DNA from: Salinivibrio kushneri
GTDB taxonomy: Bacteria; Pseudomonadota; Gammaproteobacteria; Enterobacterales; Vibrionaceae
Length of the DNA stretch: 64,000 nt
NCBI RefSeq assembly: GCF_005280275.1
Contig: NZ_CP040021.1
Span: 521,001-585,000 of the forward strand
Direction of reading: 5' to 3'
Part shown: one piece after another, positions 17,451 through 26,925 of the stretch
Numbering within the stretch: position 1 is the first letter of the stretch
Layout: each line of letters starts with the position of its first letter
Position numbers and translations under genes: made by a program
The notes under the pieces: model-generated
What the model was told of the DNA's origin: nothing
Database searches by the model: none
The model's input: only the letters and a program-made list of their open reading frames with translations

Positions 17451-18875
17451 TTGAGCCTACTCACTTTTATTAATGATCTGATTTGGGGCTCGGTGCTCAT
17501 TTATGTGCTCATCGGTGGCGGAATCTTTTTTACCTTAAAATTAGGGGGGATTCAGTTTCGTCACTTTTCTCATATGTTTTCGGTTATGCGTCATAGTCGA
17601 CGTCGTGAGGGGAGCAGTATTTCGTCTTTCCAAGCCTTGTGTACCGGGCTTGCCGCGCGTGTTGGCACGGGCAATATGGCTGGGGTGGCGGTTGCCCTGT
17701 CATTGGGTGGCCCGGGGGCGATTTTTTGGATGTGGCTAATGGCATTCCTCGGCATGGCCACAGCGTTTGCCGAGAGCACGCTGGCACAAGTGTATAAAGT
17801 ACGGGATCCCGACGGCTATTTTCGCGGTGGTCCAGCCTATTACATGGAATATGGGTTAGGCATGCGTTGGATGGGCGTGCTTTTCTCGATATTGCTGATC
17901 CTGGCGTTTGGCTTGGTGTTTAATTCGGTGCAAGCTAACTCTATCTCACAAGCGGCACAGGTGGCATTTTCATGGCCGCCGGCCTATGTTGGTGCGGGAT
18001 TGGTGCTGGTCAGCGGATTGATCATATATGGCGGGCTACGCCAAATCGCGCGCACGGCCGAAGTGATTGTGCCCGTGATGGCACTCCTGTATTTGTCGTT
18101 ATCCGTGTATGTGGTCGTCACCCATCTTGAGCAGGTACCTGCGGTATTCATGCTGGTGGTAAAGAGCGCATTTGGCCTTCACGAAGCGGCATCGGGGGCA
18201 TTGGGTTACACCTTGGCACAGGGCATGATTCAAGGCATCAAGCGCGGCTTGTTTTCGAATGAAGCTGGCATGGGGTCAGCGCCCAATGCCGCCGCTTCGG
18301 CGACGCCTTATCCGCCTCATCCTGTTTCGCAAGGCTATGTGCAAATGCTCGGCGTGTTTGTCGATACCTTGGTGATCTGCACCGCTACCGTAGCGATTAT
18401 TCTGCTATCAGGTGAGTACATTCCCGGCGGCGAAATCACGGGAGTTGAGTTGACTCAGCGGGCGTTAAGCGCACAAGTGGGTGACTGGGGGGAGCAGTTT
18501 GTGGCCGTCGCGATTTTCTTCTTCGCCTTTACCTCTATTATTGCAAATTATTCGTATGCAGAAACGAACCTGTTATTTATCAATCAGCGTTGCCGTCCGG
18601 CGTTGCCGTACTTCCGTGCCTTAGTTTTAGGCATGGTCATGTTTGGGGCGCTGGCGGAACTGCCGCTGGTATGGACCCTCGCGGATGCGTCTATGGGGAT
18701 GATGGCACTGGTAAACATGATTGCGATTTTTTTGTTATCGGGCATCGTCAAGCGTTTGGCAAAGGATTATCACACTCAACGTTCATTGGGGCGACTGCCT
18801 GTGTTTGACAGTCGTCGTTTTCCTGAGCTGCACAGTCAGCTTGATGATAAGGCATGGCCACTCCCCAAACGTTAG
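17451..18875 (+). CDS. Sodium:alanine symporter, AGCS family
   Basis: 474 residues with about 10 or more hydrophobic membrane segments, an inner-membrane carrier that takes up alanine or glycine with sodium. Family signatures include GLAARVGTGNMAGVAVALSL, GGPGAIFWMWLMAFLGMATA, FRGGPAYYMEYGLG and KRGLFSNEAGMGSAPNAAAS. The start is TTG at 17451, preceded by GAGGG; no ATG nearby gives the expected MSLLTFINDLIWG start. Vibrio cholerae has an orthologue in the same neighbourhood. Substrate preference between alanine and glycine cannot be told from sequence. Confidence 0.92.
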   Translation: MSLLTFINDLIWGSVLIYVLIGGGIFFTLKLGGIQFRHFSHMFSVMRHSRRREGSSISSFQALCTGLAARVGTGNMAGVAVALSLGGPGAIFWMWLMAFLGMATAFAESTLAQVYKVRDPDGYFRGGPAYYMEYGLGMRWMGVLFSILLILAFGLVFNSVQANSISQAAQVAFSWPPAYVGAGLVLVSGLIIYGGLRQIARTAEVIVPVMALLYLSLSVYVVVTHLEQVPAVFMLVVKSAFGLHEAASGALGYTLAQGMIQGIKRGLFSNEAGMGSAPNAAASATPYPPHPVSQGYVQMLGVFVDTLVICTATVAIILLSGEYIPGGEITGVELTQRALSAQVGDWGEQFVAVAIFFFAFTSIIANYSYAETNLLFINQRCRPALPYFRALVLGMVMFGALAELPLVWTLADASMGMMALVNMIAIFLLSGIVKRLAKDYHTQRSLGRLPVFDSRRFPELHSQLDDKAWPLPKR

Positions 18876-18968
18876 CCATCGGTCAGTGCGATGTGCGGTG
18901 GCGGGCGGTGGTTTTTTTATGCGGGAATGATAGGCTTAGCAAAGATATTTAACAAAAGGGCGAGCAAC

Positions 18969-19742
18969 ATGCTGATAGTGGTTTCTCCTGCAAAAACCTT
19001 GGATTATGAAACGCCATTGCCGACAGACCGTTATACCCAACCTCAGCTGACTGAACACTCAGAGGCGTTGATTGAGGTTTGCCGCCAGCTGACGCCGGCA
19101 GACATTGCCTCGCTGATGAAAGTCAGTGATAAAATCGCCAGTCTTAATGCTGTGCGTTTTTCTGAATGGTCTCCCTCTTTTACCCCAAATAATGCACGAC
19201 CCGCTGCGCTTGCCTTTAAAGGGGATGTGTACACAGGGCTAGATGCCAATTCAATGTCCGAGCAAGACTTCGATTGGGCTCAAGATCATTTTCGTATGTT
19301 ATCCGGCTTGTATGGCCTGTTGCGGCCGCTCGACTTGATGCAGCCCTACCGCTTAGAGATGGGCACCAAGTTGTCGACGCCACGCGGTGATAACCTCTAT
19401 CAGTTCTGGGGAGATATCATCACAGAGGCACTGAATGATGATTTGGCGGCGCAAGGCAGTGAGCTATTGGTGAACCTTGCCTCTAATGAATACTTTAAAG
19501 CGGTTAACAAGAAAGTGCTTAACGGCGACATCATCACCCCGGTGTTTAAAGATTATAAAAACGGTCAATACAAGGTGATCAGCTTCTATGCCAAAAAAGC
19601 ACGTGGCATGATGGCGCGTTATTTGATTGATCAGCGCGCGAGTTCAGTGGCAGACATTAAAGCGTTTAATGTGGCAGGCTATTATTTCAGTGAAGCGGAC
19701 TCAAAAGGCAACGAGTTGGTATTTCTGCGCGACGAGCAATAA
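18969..19742 (+). CDS. yaaA: Peroxide stress protein YaaA
   Basis: 257 residues; E. coli YaaA has 258. A cytoplasmic protein of the former DUF328 family that lowers free intracellular iron and protects DNA and protein during hydrogen peroxide stress. Typical blocks are [63 protein letters not shown] and [13 protein letters not shown] chose ATG 18969: AAGGG precedes it, homology begins there, and the upstream extension of 26 residues is low-complexity and unrelated. It is followed by a terminator shared with serA. Confidence 0.95.
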   Translation: MLIVVSPAKTLDYETPLPTDRYTQPQLTEHSEALIEVCRQLTPADIASLMKVSDKIASLNAVRFSEWSPSFTPNNARPAALAFKGDVYTGLDANSMSEQDFDWAQDHFRMLSGLYGLLRPLDLMQPYRLEMGTKLSTPRGDNLYQFWGDIITEALNDDLAAQGSELLVNLASNEYFKAVNKKVLNGDIITPVFKDYKNGQYKVISFYAKKARGMMARYLIDQRASSVADIKAFNVAGYYFSEADSKGNELVFLRDEQ

Positions 19743-19771
19743 GTGTTGCCAGGGATAACAAGCAAGCATCC

Positions 19772-19796
19772 AAAAAGCCCCTGTCGGGGCTTTTTT
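19772..19796. terminator. Bidirectional terminator between yaaA and serA
   Basis: Perfect stem AAAAAGCCCC / GGGGCTTTTT with a 4-base loop (19782-19785), followed by T. Confidence 0.88.
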
Positions 19797-19811
19797 CGTT
19801 TCTGGCACGAA

Positions 19812-21044
19812 TCAGTGCAGGATCCGCGCGCGTATGGTGCCTTCGATCGCTTTTAGCTTTTTCAGTGCTTTGTAGGCATGGTCACTGTCTTCGACATCAA
19901 TCACCACATAACCAATTTGCGACGATGTTTGTAAGTACTGTGCCGCGATATTAACGTTTTCGTCCGCGAACGTTGTGTTAATTTTGGTCAGCACCCCGGG
20001 ACGGTTGGCGTGTATATGCAGCAAGCGCGAGCGGCCTTGATGCTCTGGCAGTGATACTTCAGGGAAGTTGACGCATGACAGAGTCGAGCCATTGTCAGAA
20101 TACTTAACCAACTTACTGGCGACTTCCAAGCCTATATTTTCCTGTGCTTCCTGCGTTGAGCCACCGATATGCGGTGTGAGTAGCGCATTATCAAACGCTT
20201 GTAGCGGAGAGCTGAATGCGTCTTTGTTGGTTTTTGGCTCAACCGGGAAAACATCGATCGCCGCACCGGCCAAATGCTTGCTTTCTAGCGCCCCGCATAG
20301 GGCATCGATATCAACCACGGTGCCGCGTGAGGCATTTATAAAGATTGCCCCTGGTTTCATGCGGGCAAAGGCCTCGGCATCAATCATATTCTGCGTACTT
20401 GGCGTCTCGGGGACATGGAGCGAGACAATATCACTGCGGTTAAGCAGCTCTGTGAGCGAGTTAACTTGAATCGCGTTGCCTAACGAGAGTTTGTTGTCGA
20501 CATCATAGTAATACACGCGCATCCCTAAGTTTTCCGCCAAGATGCTCAGCTGGGTACCGATATGGCCATAGCCAATAATGCCCAGTACCTTACCGCGCGC
20601 TTCAAAAGAGCGGTCAGCAGACTTTTGCCACTCGCCGCGATGCGCTTTAGCATTCTTTTCGGGGATCCCGCGTAGGAGCAGCAGGATCTCACCTAAAACC
20701 AGCTCTGCGACACTGCGGGTGTTGGAGAAAGGCGCGTTAAAAACGGGGATCCCGCGCTTAGCCGCTGCATCAAGATCGACTTGGTTGGTGCCGATACAAA
20801 AGCAGCCAACCGCGACCAGCTTCTTCGCTTTTGCAAAGACAGCTTCCGTTAATTGGGTGCGAGAGCGTAGCCCCACAAAGTGTGCATCTTGGATAGCTTG
20901 TTCGAGATCCTCACCAGTGAGTGAGCCTTTGTGGTACTCGATGTTGGTATATCCGGCCTGCTTGAACGCTTCAACAGCAGTAGGATGGACGCCTTCGAGT
21001 AATAGGATTTTGATTTTATTCTTGTCCAGTGAATAGTGTGACAT
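19812..21044 (-). CDS. serA: D-3-phosphoglycerate dehydrogenase
   Basis: 410 residues, the same as E. coli SerA. First step of serine synthesis, oxidising 3-phosphoglycerate with NAD. The NAD fold has LGIIGYGHIGTQLSILAENL; the active site has NASRGTVVDIDAL and the histidine in LLTPHIGGSTQEAQENIG. The last 75 residues form an ACT domain (LLHIHANRPGVLTKINTTFA), the serine feedback site. I chose the ATG at 21044 (MSHYSLDKNKIKILLLEG); a longer frame of 13 residues has no homology. It faces yaaA and has its own upstream region after the rpiA terminator. Confidence 0.98.
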   Translation of the reverse strand: MSHYSLDKNKIKILLLEGVHPTAVEAFKQAGYTNIEYHKGSLTGEDLEQAIQDAHFVGLRSRTQLTEAVFAKAKKLVAVGCFCIGTNQVDLDAAAKRGIPVFNAPFSNTRSVAELVLGEILLLLRGIPEKNAKAHRGEWQKSADRSFEARGKVLGIIGYGHIGTQLSILAENLGMRVYYYDVDNKLSLGNAIQVNSLTELLNRSDIVSLHVPETPSTQNMIDAEAFARMKPGAIFINASRGTVVDIDALCGALESKHLAGAAIDVFPVEPKTNKDAFSSPLQAFDNALLTPHIGGSTQEAQENIGLEVASKLVKYSDNGSTLSCVNFPEVSLPEHQGRSRLLHIHANRPGVLTKINTTFADENVNIAAQYLQTSSQIGYVVIDVEDSDHAYKALKKLKAIEGTIRARILH

Positions 21045-21284
21045 GCGGGCTGTTCTCTTCCTTAGAAACAATAATGGTAGCAATGTTGCGCCTGAGTGCC
21101 GGGGCGCATCTTACCTTATTCCCTCGCGTGGGTGGCGAAGAGGAGTGGCGGTTGATTGACCTGGTCATTAGCGTGATCTTTTACGTCAAAAGACCGCAGG
21201 GCAGGCGATGTGCCGGTATCAGAACAGTGACCAAGATAACAAAAATTCCCATAAGGGGTAAGAATTATCCGTTCTAGACCATAA

Positions 21285-21310
21285 AAAAGCACCTTGAAAA
21301 AGGTGCTTTT
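21285..21310 (-). terminator. rpiA terminator
   Basis: Stem AAAAGCACCTT / AAGGTGCTTTT with a GAAA loop. On the minus strand it is followed by a T run, so it ends the rpiA transcript. The remaining part of the gap, 21045-21284, holds only the serA upstream region, where I see no other feature. Confidence 0.85.
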
Positions 21311-21397
21311 AACTTATTGATTACATTGAGCGCAAACGTTTGGTTTTTTTTGTTATTCCCCGTGGGGTGTAAGCATTTGATTTGCTGTGTTATGCAC

Positions 21398-22057
21398 TCA
21401 GTTTGCCACTTTTTTCACGCCAGTGTCGGTACCGGTTAACACGATGTCTGCGCCGCGGTTGGCAAACAGGCCAACCGTCACCACACCAGGAATCGCATTG
21501 ATGGCGTCCTCTAACCCTCTGGGGTCTTGGATTTTCATATTGTGTACGTCGAGGATCACGTTGCCATTGTCCGTGATCACACCTTGACGGTAACACGGGT
21601 CGCCCCCTAGCTTGAGCAATTCACGCGCGACATAAGAGCGTGCCATAGGGATCACTTCAACGGGAAGTGGAAACTCACCCAACACATCCACATGCTTGGT
21701 GTCGTCGATAATACAAACAAACTTATCTGCGATTGCCGCGACGATTTTCTCACGCGTCAAGGCAGCACCACCGCCTTTAATCATATGATTGCGCGCATTG
21801 ATCTCATCTGCGCCATCAACATAGATATCTAAACTCGCCACTTCATTGGCGTCGAGTACCTCAATGCCCAAGGCTTTTAGTCGCTCGGTCGAGGCTTCTG
21901 AGCTAGACACCGCGCCTTTGATTTGCTCTTTAATTGGCTCGAGGGCATCAATAAAGTAGTTCACGGTCGACCCCGTTCCCACACCAATGATGCTGCCGGG
22001 TTTGACATATTCCACCGCGGCTTCGCCCGTGGCTTTTTTCTTTTCGTCTTGGGTCAT
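21398..22057 (-). CDS. rpiA: Ribose-5-phosphate isomerase A
   Basis: 219 residues, the same as E. coli RpiA. It interconverts ribulose 5-phosphate and ribose 5-phosphate in the pentose phosphate pathway. Signatures are [39 protein letters not shown] and [12 protein letters not shown]. The start has TAGGAG 6 bases upstream. It lies between serA and fau, the same neighbourhood as in E. coli, although each appears to be its own transcription unit. Confidence 0.98.
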   Translation of the reverse strand: MTQDEKKKATGEAAVEYVKPGSIIGVGTGSTVNYFIDALEPIKEQIKGAVSSSEASTERLKALGIEVLDANEVASLDIYVDGADEINARNHMIKGGGAALTREKIVAAIADKFVCIIDDTKHVDVLGEFPLPVEVIPMARSYVARELLKLGGDPCYRQGVITDNGNVILDVHNMKIQDPRGLEDAINAIPGVVTVGLFANRGADIVLTGTDTGVKKVAN

Positions 22058-22113
22058 GCTAACTCCTGAATCTAGGGGATTGGGCGTGATTATAGCGAAG
22101 CCAATAGATGGCG

Positions 22114-22713
22114 TCAGGGTTTAGGTCGCGAAATACGCGTTGGCCATTGCCAATGTTGGCTGGGGGTCAAAATATGGGGTAAAGGCACATCCCATTGCTC
22201 GGTCGGTAACGCGGGCCATTGCTGGCAATCATGCGCGAGTCCAACCGCGACCGCATCCGGTGCGCATAAGCCGAGTGTACGGTCGTAGTAGCCCCCTCCC
22301 ATGCCAAGGCGTTGTCCTTTTGCATCAAACGCCACCAAAGGTGTGGCAATCACGTCGAGTTTTCTACTCGGTATCAAGGTGCGAATATCGAGCTGGGGCT
22401 CAGCAATCCCATAACCATTAATCTGCATTGGGGTGGTCGGGGTGTAGTGGAGAAACAGTAAGTGACCACGGCTAAAGGGATGAATGACGGGCAAGTAGAC
22501 ATTTTTGTTCGCCCTCCAGCACGCCTCAATGACAGGTGTTGTATCTAACTCGCCATCGAAAGAGAGGTACAGGGCAACGTTTGTGGCTTGTTCAACATCA
22601 GCCAGCGCGATAAATCGTTTGGTCACCGCCTCTGCGGCGAACGTTTGTTGCTCAGGAGAGAGCTGACGACGTGCGTCACGGATGGCGTGTCGTATGTGTT
22701 GTCTAGGCTGCAT
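22114..22713 (-). CDS. fau: 5-formyltetrahydrofolate cyclo-ligase
   Basis: 199 residues (E. coli YgfA has 182). It converts 5-formyl-THF to 5,10-methenyl-THF with ATP, recycling an inhibitory folate. Motifs are [20 protein letters not shown] near the N-terminus, the substrate loop [20 protein letters not shown], and the nucleotide loop [15 protein letters not shown]. It lies directly downstream of 6S RNA, the classical ssrS-ygfA arrangement, and is probably co-transcribed with it. Confidence 0.95.
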   Translation of the reverse strand: MQPRQHIRHAIRDARRQLSPEQQTFAAEAVTKRFIALADVEQATNVALYLSFDGELDTTPVIEACWRANKNVYLPVIHPFSRGHLLFLHYTPTTPMQINGYGIAEPQLDIRTLIPSRKLDVIATPLVAFDAKGQRLGMGGGYYDRTLGLCAPDAVAVGLAHDCQQWPALPTEQWDVPLPHILTPSQHWQWPTRISRPKP

Positions 22714-22744
22714 AACTGTCCTTGATGCTAGCCAAAGGGTGGTG

Positions 22745-22928
22745 AAGAGGACCCCGGGGTGCCGTTGGGATCGATGGCCCTTGAACCCGCTGGTTCAAGG
22801 CGGGTGGGTAGTATAAACCGTAGGCTTCTCGGTGCATGCCGAGCTTGCTCAGTAGCTTATAACAACGCACCCTTAGTTTTGCTTATCGGCTCAGGGACGT
22901 AGATCCGCTGACAAACACCCCAGGGAAT
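22745..22928 (-). ncRNA. ssrS: 6S RNA
   Basis: Recognised by sequence and position between zapA and fau. Read on the minus strand it begins ATTCCCTGGGGTG and ends near CACCCCGGGGTCCTC; these ends pair over 10 bp. Internally it has CCTGAGCCGATA, CCGAGAAGCCT and the CCTTGAACC...GGTTCAAGG hairpin of the E. coli RNA. The ends are set by analogy, giving 184 bases, equal to the E. coli length. 6S RNA mimics an open promoter and sequesters sigma-70 RNA polymerase in stationary phase. Confidence 0.95.
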
Positions 22929-22932
22929 TGGG

Positions 22933-23238
22933 TTATTCTTGCGATCCTTGCGCTGCCATTGCTTTATCGAGTTGTGATGTCATCAGGGCGGTCCGTTGCG
23001 TTACCTGATCTTGCAGTGTCTCTAATGACTGTTTGGCATCATTTAATTCGTGGCAAACATTGAGAGCGGCAATGGCAATTAGCTGTTCTGTATTGCTTAC
23101 TTTAGTGCGCTCAGCCAGCCGATGCAACCGTTGATCGAACTCGCTTGCTGCATCTTTAAGCGCTTGCTCTTGCCCGGGTGGACAATTGACGCGAACAAGA
23201 CGATCTAGAATTTTAATTTCAACCGGTTGTGTGCTCAT
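22933..23238 (-). CDS. zapA: Cell division protein ZapA
   Basis: 101 residues; E. coli ZapA has 109. It binds FtsZ at mid-cell and promotes filament bundling. The N-terminal globular half begins MSTQPVEIKILDRLVRVNCP and contains FDQRLHRLAERTKV; the C-terminal half is a coiled coil (ALNVCHELNDAKQSLETLQD onwards). I chose the ATG at 23238 because homology starts there; a longer frame adds 17 residues without similarity. It is the first gene of the zapA-ssrS-fau cluster. Confidence 0.95.
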   Translation of the reverse strand: MSTQPVEIKILDRLVRVNCPPGQEQALKDAASEFDQRLHRLAERTKVSNTEQLIAIAALNVCHELNDAKQSLETLQDQVTQRTALMTSQLDKAMAAQGSQE

Positions 23239-23549
23239 AGTCCCACGCTGGCTCCTCATACGGCCCGATTTGTCGAGGGCCCAGTACACAATAATATGGC
23301 GCTATTCTAGCAATTATTCTGGTGAATACACTACATCGAAAACCATCTCCGCCACTGGTGCCGCGAATTTAATCAAAAAGTGGTATTCAAACGACGCATA
23401 GGTCTAACAATAACAACCCTTTAAGGGCGATAATATGACGGCAGTCGTGCCTATCATTCACTGAGTGTTTCAGCTTTTAGACAGAACTGTGAATTGGCTC
23501 GCTAAGAGGAAAGCCCCCGCTGGTGTGGGTTGATCCTTGTCATCGTGAT

Positions 23550-23590
23550 TGGCTGGTTGAAGCCTTTACACTGTGCTTATCAACCAGCCA
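23550..23590. repeat. Inverted repeat upstream of ygfB
   Basis: Perfect 11-bp arms, TGGCTGGTTGA and TCAACCAGCCA, around a 19-base loop, with no T run on either side. It lies 131 bases before the ygfB start, in the 482-base divergent gap 23239-23720 that otherwise shows no gene. It could be an operator or an RNA stem. Confidence 0.6.
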
Positions 23591-23720
23591 CCCAACACGC
23601 AATGTACCGCGTGGCCGTTGCATCGGCGTGAGATCGTTTTTAATCGCAATGATTCAGCCCAGTGGTGTGAAATGCTAAACTAAGCCTCTTATTTTTGATG
23701 GCACAGCAAGGGGCAAGATT

Positions 23721-24296
23721 GTGACTGATACCCGTTTACCCGCTTATGCGACAACAGCAGACACACTGAGGGCTGATAGTTTGGCGGTAACGCCTGCAGA
23801 AATGCACGGTTTAATCGCTGGCATGCTCAGTGGCGGGCTAGAGCTGGAAGATGGTAGCTGGCTAACCATGCTTTATGATTACACCCATCAAGGGATGGGG
23901 TGGCCAACAGAGTCTAAGACACTTGCCATGCAAAGCTATCACCAGCTAAAAGCGCAGCTTACCGGCAGTGATCTTGATTTAGATATTTATGTCCCTGACG
24001 ACGAACAATCCGGTGTCGTGGCTCGAGCCGAAGCACTGGTGGAGTGGATCAACGCGTTTTTAGCCGGTGTGGGATTGATCGGAACTAAAGGTCGCACCTT
24101 ATCTAAGGATGTGACAGAAGCGTTGGGCGATCTTAAAGACGTGGCGCAGCTGGGTGTCGATGAAGATGGCGACATGCAAGAGCAAGCAGAGTTGCTTGAG
24201 CAGGTTGTCGAGCATGTGCGCGTGTGCAGCATGGTGGTGCATGCCGAACTTGGGGCGCGTCCGGACAGTGACGATACGCCTAAAACATTGCATTAA
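23721..24296 (+). CDS. ygfB: UPF0149 family protein YgfB
   Basis: 191 residues; E. coli YgfB has 192. A cytoplasmic all-alpha protein of the YecA/YgfB family with no settled enzymatic role. Family blocks are PAEMHGLIAGMLSGGLELED at the N-terminus, WINAFLAGVGLIGTKGRTLS, and the acidic EALGDLKDVAQLGVDEDGD. The start is GTG at 23721, with AAGGGGC upstream. It is followed 56 bases later by ubiH; in E. coli and Vibrio, pepP normally lies between them. Confidence 0.92.
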   Translation: MTDTRLPAYATTADTLRADSLAVTPAEMHGLIAGMLSGGLELEDGSWLTMLYDYTHQGMGWPTESKTLAMQSYHQLKAQLTGSDLDLDIYVPDDEQSGVVARAEALVEWINAFLAGVGLIGTKGRTLSKDVTEALGDLKDVAQLGVDEDGDMQEQAELLEQVVEHVRVCSMVVHAELGARPDSDDTPKTLH

Positions 24297-24352
24297 TCTC
24301 AATGACGCGTTCAGATTGAGGCGTCAGTGACTCAGGGTGAGGAAAGAGTGGG

Positions 24353-25543
24353 ATGAAAGCCTATGACATAGTGATCGCAGGCGGCGCAATGGCCGGGGCG
24401 ACTGCCGCACTGGCCTTAGACACATTGAGTGGCGGCACACTGCGTATTGCCGTGGTCGAGGCGATGGTGCCCGATCATCGCGAGCACCCAGGTTACGATG
24501 CACGCAGTATCGCATTAGCACAAGGCAGTTGTGCAGCCTTTGCGAGCTTAGGGCTTTGGGAGTCACTCGCCCCCTTTGGCACGCCGATTCAGCATATTCA
24601 TGTGTCTGATCGTGGCCACGCCGGACAAACCCATATTGACGCACAGTCGCAGGGTGTGGCTTATCTTGGTCAAGTTATCGAGTTGGCGGATGCCGGAGCG
24701 GTGCTTCACCAAAAGTTGCAACACCGCGAGGCGATCGATGTGTTTTGCCCGGATGCCGTGATGGCGATTGAGCGAACGCCGGCGGCGGTAACGGTGCGAT
24801 TAAAGCAGGGACAATCTCTGACTGCTTCGCTACTCATTGCGGCTGACGGTGGGCGCTCGTCTTGTTGCCAGCAGCTTAATATTCCGCGTCAGCAACACGA
24901 TTTTGGTCAGGTGGCAGTGATTGCCAATGTATCAACCGCACTGCCTCATCAAGGCCACGCCTTTGAACGCTTTACTCAAACCGGCCCTGTGGCGCTGTTA
25001 CCCATGTCGCAAGGGCGTTGCTCGTTGGTGTGGTGTATGACAGCCGAGCAAGCACAAGGGCTGATGCAAGTGAGTGATGATGCGTTTCTTCATCGCCTGC
25101 AGCAGGTGTTTGGCTGGCGTTTAGGCAAGTTGCTGCACGTTGGAGAGCGTCATGCGTATCCATTGACGCTTAACCAAGTGGTTCGCCCGGTGAGTCATCG
25201 TGTGGCCGTGGTGGGGAATGCGGCACAAAGCCTACACCCGATTGCCGGACAAGGCTTTAACCTTGGTTTGCGAGATGTGATGACGTTGGCTCACACGCTG
25301 ACGGAGGCGGCATCGCGTGGTGATGATATCGGTGCGATGCCAACATTGATGGCGTACGCCAAACAACGAACACCAGACCGAGATGCCACAGTGGCATTGA
25401 CATCAGGGTTGGTTCACCTCTTTTCCAATGATAGCCCGCTTCTGGCGGGGGCACGTAATGCCGGGTTAGGATTAATGTCAGCATTAGAGAGTATAAAACA
25501 ACCGCTTGTGCAACGCACCATAGGATGGGTAGAACCGAGATGA
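24353..25543 (+). CDS. ubiH: 2-octaprenyl-6-methoxyphenol hydroxylase UbiH
   Basis: 396 residues; E. coli UbiH has 392. A FAD-dependent aromatic hydroxylase of ubiquinone synthesis. The N-terminal dinucleotide fold is DIVIAGGAMAGATAALAL, the middle DG motif is LLIAADGGRSSCCQQLN, and the second FAD motif is VAVVGNAAQSLHPIAGQGFN with the conserved LGLRD. Distinguished from the paralogue UbiI next to it by its order: in the ygfB-ubiH-ubiI cluster the first hydroxylase is UbiH. The ATG has a GAGGAAAGAG ribosome site. It overlaps ubiI by four bases. Confidence 0.9.
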   Translation: MKAYDIVIAGGAMAGATAALALDTLSGGTLRIAVVEAMVPDHREHPGYDARSIALAQGSCAAFASLGLWESLAPFGTPIQHIHVSDRGHAGQTHIDAQSQGVAYLGQVIELADAGAVLHQKLQHREAIDVFCPDAVMAIERTPAAVTVRLKQGQSLTASLLIAADGGRSSCCQQLNIPRQQHDFGQVAVIANVSTALPHQGHAFERFTQTGPVALLPMSQGRCSLVWCMTAEQAQGLMQVSDDAFLHRLQQVFGWRLGKLLHVGERHAYPLTLNQVVRPVSHRVAVVGNAAQSLHPIAGQGFNLGLRDVMTLAHTLTEAASRGDDIGAMPTLMAYAKQRTPDRDATVALTSGLVHLFSNDSPLLAGARNAGLGLMSALESIKQPLVQRTIGWVEPR

Positions 25544-26772
25544 AAATGATCAATGCCGATGTGGCCATTGTCGGTGGCGGCATGGTGGGGCTCACACTTG
25601 CCGCCTCCCTAGCCGACACGGATTTGCGGGTGGTGGTGATAGAAGGTAAAGCGCCGGAAACGACCTTAAACGACGTACCAGAGAACCGTGTCTCTGCCTT
25701 GAGCCGAGCGAGTGAAAACATACTGCGCACCCTGGATGTCTGGCCGGGCATCGCCTCACGGCGTGCGGCCAGTTACCAACAGATGCGGGTGTGGGAGAAA
25801 GACAGTTTTGCCGACATCCATTTTGATGCGCAGGCGTTTGGCCAGCAAAACCTCGGCCATATTGTTGAAAACCGTGTGATCCAGTTGGCTTTGCTCGATA
25901 AAGTGCAAACGCAGGACAATGTGACTGTGTTGATGCCGGCGCAATGCCAATCCATGCTGCAAGGAGAGAGCGAAACCTGGTTACAACTCGAGTCTGGGGA
26001 CGGCGTGACGGCGAAACTGGTCGTGGGGGCTGATGGGGCGAGATCCTGGGTGCGTGAGCAAGCCGACTTCCCCTTGGTACAGCGTGACTATGGTCATCAT
26101 GCAGTGGTGGCGACGGTGCGCACGGTGGAGCCGCATCAGGGCGTTGCACGACAAGTATTTACACCGGACGGCCCCCTTGCTTTCTTGCCACTTTCAGATC
26201 CGCATTTATGTTCAATTGTTTGGTCTGTTCCCCCAGAACAAGCGACGGATTACGTCGCGATGGACTCAGCGTCCTTTAACCGTGCCTTAACCGCTGCGTT
26301 TGATGTGCAACTCGGCCTATGTGAGGTAATAGGCCCACGCGCCAGTTACCCGCTTACCATGCGTTATGCCCAACACTTTGCGGCGCAGCGCCTGGCTCTG
26401 GTCGGTGATGCGGCGCACACTATCCATCCTCTGGCTGGGCAAGGGGTGAATCTGGGGATGCTCGACGCGGCCGCTTTGGCGCAAACACTGACGTCACTCG
26501 CCGACAAAGGGAAAGATATTGGCCATTACGCCGGCTTACGCCAGTATGAGCGTTGGCGTAAAGCGGAAGCGGTGCAGATGATTGCGGCGATGCAAGGGTT
26601 CCGCAGCTTGTTCGCAGGCGATAATCCGATGAAAAAGCTCGTCCGTGGCGTGGGCATGCGTGCGGTCAATCATTTGCCCGGCGCCAAGCAGCCGTTTATG
26701 GCGCGGGCGTTAGGGTTGGAGGGGAACCTGCCTGATCTGGCAAAGCCTACGACGCGCACGACCACTTTTTGA
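25540..26772 (+). CDS. ubiI: Ubiquinone C5-hydroxylase UbiI (VisC)
   Basis: 410 residues; E. coli UbiI has 400. A FAD-dependent monooxygenase paralogous to UbiH. Motifs are DVAIVGGGMVGLTLAASLAD, the DG motif KLVVGADGARSWVREQADF, and LALVGDAAHTIHPLAGQGVN followed by LGMLD. I chose the ATG at 25540, which overlaps the ubiH stop as ATGA; a second ATG 15 bases upstream (25525) is possible. Position as the second hydroxylase after ubiH supports the name; UbiF is an alternative I cannot fully exclude. Confidence 0.85.
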   Translation: MKMINADVAIVGGGMVGLTLAASLADTDLRVVVIEGKAPETTLNDVPENRVSALSRASENILRTLDVWPGIASRRAASYQQMRVWEKDSFADIHFDAQAFGQQNLGHIVENRVIQLALLDKVQTQDNVTVLMPAQCQSMLQGESETWLQLESGDGVTAKLVVGADGARSWVREQADFPLVQRDYGHHAVVATVRTVEPHQGVARQVFTPDGPLAFLPLSDPHLCSIVWSVPPEQATDYVAMDSASFNRALTAAFDVQLGLCEVIGPRASYPLTMRYAQHFAAQRLALVGDAAHTIHPLAGQGVNLGMLDAAALAQTLTSLADKGKDIGHYAGLRQYERWRKAEAVQMIAAMQGFRSLFAGDNPMKKLVRGVGMRAVNHLPGAKQPFMARALGLEGNLPDLAKPTTRTTTF

Positions 26773-26925
26773 TGATTGCGTGATGGCTGAAATTGGCGAA
26801 AAACAGAGAATATGCTAAATAGCACAAAGACCATTGCCGAGTCGGCATGCGATCAGGTTGTGAGAGATGTTGAATGTACCGATTGACGGTGTGAGTTGTC
26901 ATTGGGTGTAACAAGGAACAAGATT

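Noticed and set aside
25592-26149. 185-residue frame antisense to ubiI
   Set aside because: Proline- and arginine-rich shadow of a conserved flavoprotein gene.
26773-26925. Glycine riboswitch before gcvH
   Set aside because: The gap is short and I cannot find the paired aptamer core or an expression platform.
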